From Bacillaceae bacterium UBA7792 (lineage in GTDB: Bacteria > Bacillota > Bacilli > Bacillales > Cytobacillaceae): 53,674 nt of DNA. The translations under genes and the position numbers were made by a program. Below, piece by piece: positions 51,817-53,674 of this stretch (its first letter is position 1; each line of letters opens with the position of its first letter). A model generated the notes under the pieces. It did no database searches and was not told the origin of the DNA. It saw nothing but the letters and a program-made list of their open reading frames with translations. The DNA lies in the NCBI GenBank assembly GCA_002480735.1, contig DLCS01000131.1, forward strand, positions 1-53,674, written 5' to 3'.

Positions 51817-52974
51817 GTGATTGAAATTTATGCAGGAAGTACGTTGATACAAACGGTTCGAAAAGTGATGTCAGCTAGTTTAAGAGAAACCCTTGAAGGG
51901 GAATTCACCCTCTCTTTTACGGTTCTAGCCAAGTCTGCCCTTGCTTTGAAAACAAAACAGCTTGCTAAGCTAAATGATCAGTATTTTGAAATTGTACAAA
52001 TCTCAAAGTCATTGCAAGGCAGCCTTCCAGTGTGTTCAGTGACTTGTGAGCATATATCTTATGTCTTAAATGATGAGATTTTTAATATAGATCAGTTTGA
52101 TTTTACGGGAGATCCAAAAGCAGGACTTAATCAGCTGCTGTCAGGGACTCCCTTTTCAGCAGGAGTCGTTGATTTTACAGAAAGCTGTACGATGAAAATA
52201 AATCAAGAAGTGACAAGAAGGGCAGCGCTTAAGCAGTATATAGCCATCTTAGGTGGCGAAATTGAATACGATGGCTACCAGATTAACATTCGCAAACATC
52301 GTGGTAGCAGTGAATACCAACTAGTCATGGATTCAAAAAACGTTACGGATGTATCGGTTTCACATGATTCCAGAGAAAATGCATCCTCTTATAATATTTC
52401 ATTCTTCAAGCTTTTGAATCTAGCAGTTGGAGATAATGTGCATATTGTGTTCAAACCTTTAGGTATCGATGTTAAAACTAGAATTATCTCATTGGAATAC
52501 AATCCTTTTTATCGTTACGATATTCGAGTGGAGGTTGGCAGGTACAGACCGAGCATTTCAGACACTTTTTATCGGATTGAAGATTCTATGAACAAGATAG
52601 GAAGTTCCCTGAATGAGGTCGGGAGTTCGATTGGTGGCCTGCAATACCAAATGGATCAGCTCGGAATCTCTTATACGATCGTGAAAAATTTAACGATTGA
52701 TGGCAGCATGATTCATGTAACTTATGAAGTTGAAAAAGGAGATACCCATCAATATTTTGCCGACTATAGTTACACTACTGATAGCAATGGGAGAATCACG
52801 AGTATTACTTTGGAAGATATTTTTTCAGAGTTATTGTTAAAAGAAGTGTCCACTTTGTTGGTCGATGCGGCGAGGTTTGAAATTACGTATGCGGATGGAG
52901 AGATTGCTAGTTATAACTATTCAACAGATAGTAGCGGAAGAATAACCGGTATTGAAAAGGTGGTGGAGGGATGA
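51817..52974 (+). CDS. Prophage tail endopeptidase-like protein (Tal/gp18 type)
   Basis: A 385-aa tail-tip protein. The N-terminal beta domain begins VIEIYAGSTLIQTVRKVMSA, and KQLAKLNDQYFEIVQISKSL, YEVEKGDTHQYFADYSY fit the prophage endopeptidase tail (Tal) baseplate family. It should sit at the tail end and contact the receptor-binding protein encoded next. No obvious catalytic peptidase motif can be seen, so it may be structural. The start is GTG 51817, seven bases from GGAGGG. It overlaps the next gene by 4 bases (ATGA). Confidence 0.82.
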   Translation: MIEIYAGSTLIQTVRKVMSASLRETLEGEFTLSFTVLAKSALALKTKQLAKLNDQYFEIVQISKSLQGSLPVCSVTCEHISYVLNDEIFNIDQFDFTGDPKAGLNQLLSGTPFSAGVVDFTESCTMKINQEVTRRAALKQYIAILGGEIEYDGYQINIRKHRGSSEYQLVMDSKNVTDVSVSHDSRENASSYNISFFKLLNLAVGDNVHIVFKPLGIDVKTRIISLEYNPFYRYDIRVEVGRYRPSISDTFYRIEDSMNKIGSSLNEVGSSIGGLQYQMDQLGISYTIVKNLTIDGSMIHVTYEVEKGDTHQYFADYSYTTDSNGRITSITLEDIFSELLLKEVSTLLVDAARFEITYADGEIASYNYSTDSSGRITGIEKVVEG

Positions 52975-53674
52975 GTTATCACAGGAATTTTAATAATACA
53001 TTAGCCATTTGGGCCGCTTTTGGTGGTAGAGGTGAGCTCATTCTGCCGATCCCCACTTTAAGTTGGCAAAGAAAGTATTATTACGATTTTGGATATTCCC
53101 AGTATGGCAGCGAAAGGCAAATCAAGGTACATGATAATGGGAATGCACAAATTGCAGTGTATTATGCGAAAACCCCGTACATGTCGTATTTCAATAAAAG
53201 TACAGGCAAGTGGACGGTTGTAAGTGTTCCTTGGTGGAGCCATGGCCAGCCAGAAATCTTATGGGCTGGTGATGGTGTATTTTTAGCAAAGATTGTAGGG
53301 CTTGCTAATATTATTGCTTCGTTCGATGGCATCACTTGGCATAATGCCGGGTACTGTCAAGGAGCACAAAACTCCATGACCACAGGAGCTTATGATTCTA
53401 GTATTGGTTCTGGAGTGGTTAGCTGGTGGTATTACAAGTCTCCTGTCTATTACACTTTTGATTCATTAACAGAAAGAACAGAGTGGAAATTAGTAGGGGC
53501 GGATGGTTCATCGGTTCCTATTTTTAGTTACATGACCACTCATAAAGGAAAATTTGTCGGGGTCGTTGGTGGAGATCGTTCGATTGCAGTAGCAAATACA
53601 TCCAGCCCTGGTGCATGGTCGACTACGATTCCAGAGGATTTAAATACATATTATATGTATGTCCGCTCGGTTAA
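52971..53674 (+). CDS. Tail-tip/receptor-binding protein, partial (runs off the end)
   Basis: An open frame of 234 codons starts at ATG 52971 and has no stop before the end of the window. It begins SYHRNFNNTLAIWAAFGGRG and has repeated aromatic beta-strands: VSVPWWSHGQPEILWAGDGV, IIASFDGITWHNAGYCQGAQ, FVGVVGGDRSIAVANTS. This pattern, with DG-ITW and GR-type turns, suggests a sialidase-like beta-propeller that binds host surface sugars. GTGGAGGG precedes the start. The C-terminal part is missing here. Confidence 0.75.
   Translation, partial: MSYHRNFNNTLAIWAAFGGRGELILPIPTLSWQRKYYYDFGYSQYGSERQIKVHDNGNAQIAVYYAKTPYMSYFNKSTGKWTVVSVPWWSHGQPEILWAGDGVFLAKIVGLANIIASFDGITWHNAGYCQGAQNSMTTGAYDSSIGSGVVSWWYYKSPVYYTFDSLTERTEWKLVGADGSSVPIFSYMTTHKGKFVGVVGGDRSIAVANTSSPGAWSTTIPEDLNTYYMYVRSV

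Noticed and set aside
1..53674. tRNA, rRNA genes or a CRISPR array
   Set aside because: No cloverleaf with a GTTCRAnTC arm, rRNA signature or regularly spaced repeat array was noticed on either strand; only short repeats listed above.

Overview
The window looks like a low-GC Gram-positive chromosome of the Bacillaceae type. The evidence is AGGAGG ribosome sites throughout, an S-layer-anchored (SLH) surface enzyme, a Firmicute-style split exopolysaccharide (EPS) kinase/modulator with a PHP-type phosphatase, EPS genes resembling the Bacillus subtilis eps set, and a siphovirus prophage of the kind common in Bacillus and Clostridium. All family assignments come from reading motifs by eye; no database search was run.

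Layout. 1-1620: an ISL3-family insertion sequence at the very edge of the window. 1644-3992: an exported SLH-anchored 5'-nucleotidase with its own promoter and terminator. 4001-23237: a Wzx/Wzy-dependent EPS or capsule locus. It opens with a strong extended -10 promoter, then chain-length modulator, tyrosine kinase and phosphatase, a long structured leader in the position of the EAR/epsC antitermination RNA, a PglF/EpsC dehydratase, GalU and an unexpected pseudopilin-like gene. After a terminator come aminotransferase, sugar-phosphate transferase and acetyltransferase (a bacillosamine set with the dehydratase), a UDP-GlcNAc dehydrogenase and epimerase pair (UDP-GalNAcA), four glycosyltransferases, a polymerase and a flippase. 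The locus ends in a 36-codon galE remnant. Sequence from about 13 kb to 23 kb is visibly more AT-rich than the start of the locus, as is usual for serotype-specific EPS genes.

23238-53674 (runs off the end): a siphovirus prophage. It has a divergent repressor/Cro switch with shared operator motifs. The replication module holds a DUF2800 nuclease, a DUF2815-like ssDNA-binding protein, PolA, a VirE primase-helicase, a VRR-NUC nuclease and a SNF2 helicase split by an in-frame stop. Next come a late regulator, HNH nuclease, ParB-methyltransferase and small accessory genes. The packaging and head genes are P27 small terminase, large terminase, portal, ClpP-like protease and HK97 capsid. The tail genes include a chaperone pair joined by a -1 frameshift, a tape measure and tail-tip proteins. 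No integrase, lysis genes or right attachment site are in view, so they probably lie beyond the right edge.

Most notable points: (i) a complete AbiE toxin-antitoxin pair, with a tandem inverted-repeat promoter, inserted between the tail chaperone and tape-measure genes; (ii) a lone unrecognised 112-aa gene with its own promoter and terminator between large terminase and portal, a typical moron; (iii) a perfect A_AAA_AAC slippery site for gpGT synthesis; (iv) two single-codon lesions, a TAA in the SNF2 helicase and ATA where the portal start ATG is expected, suggesting a decaying prophage or sequence error; (v) the candidate EAR RNA and other structured leaders in the EPS locus; (vi) a GTAAAC repeat cluster after the primase-helicase, a possible phage origin.
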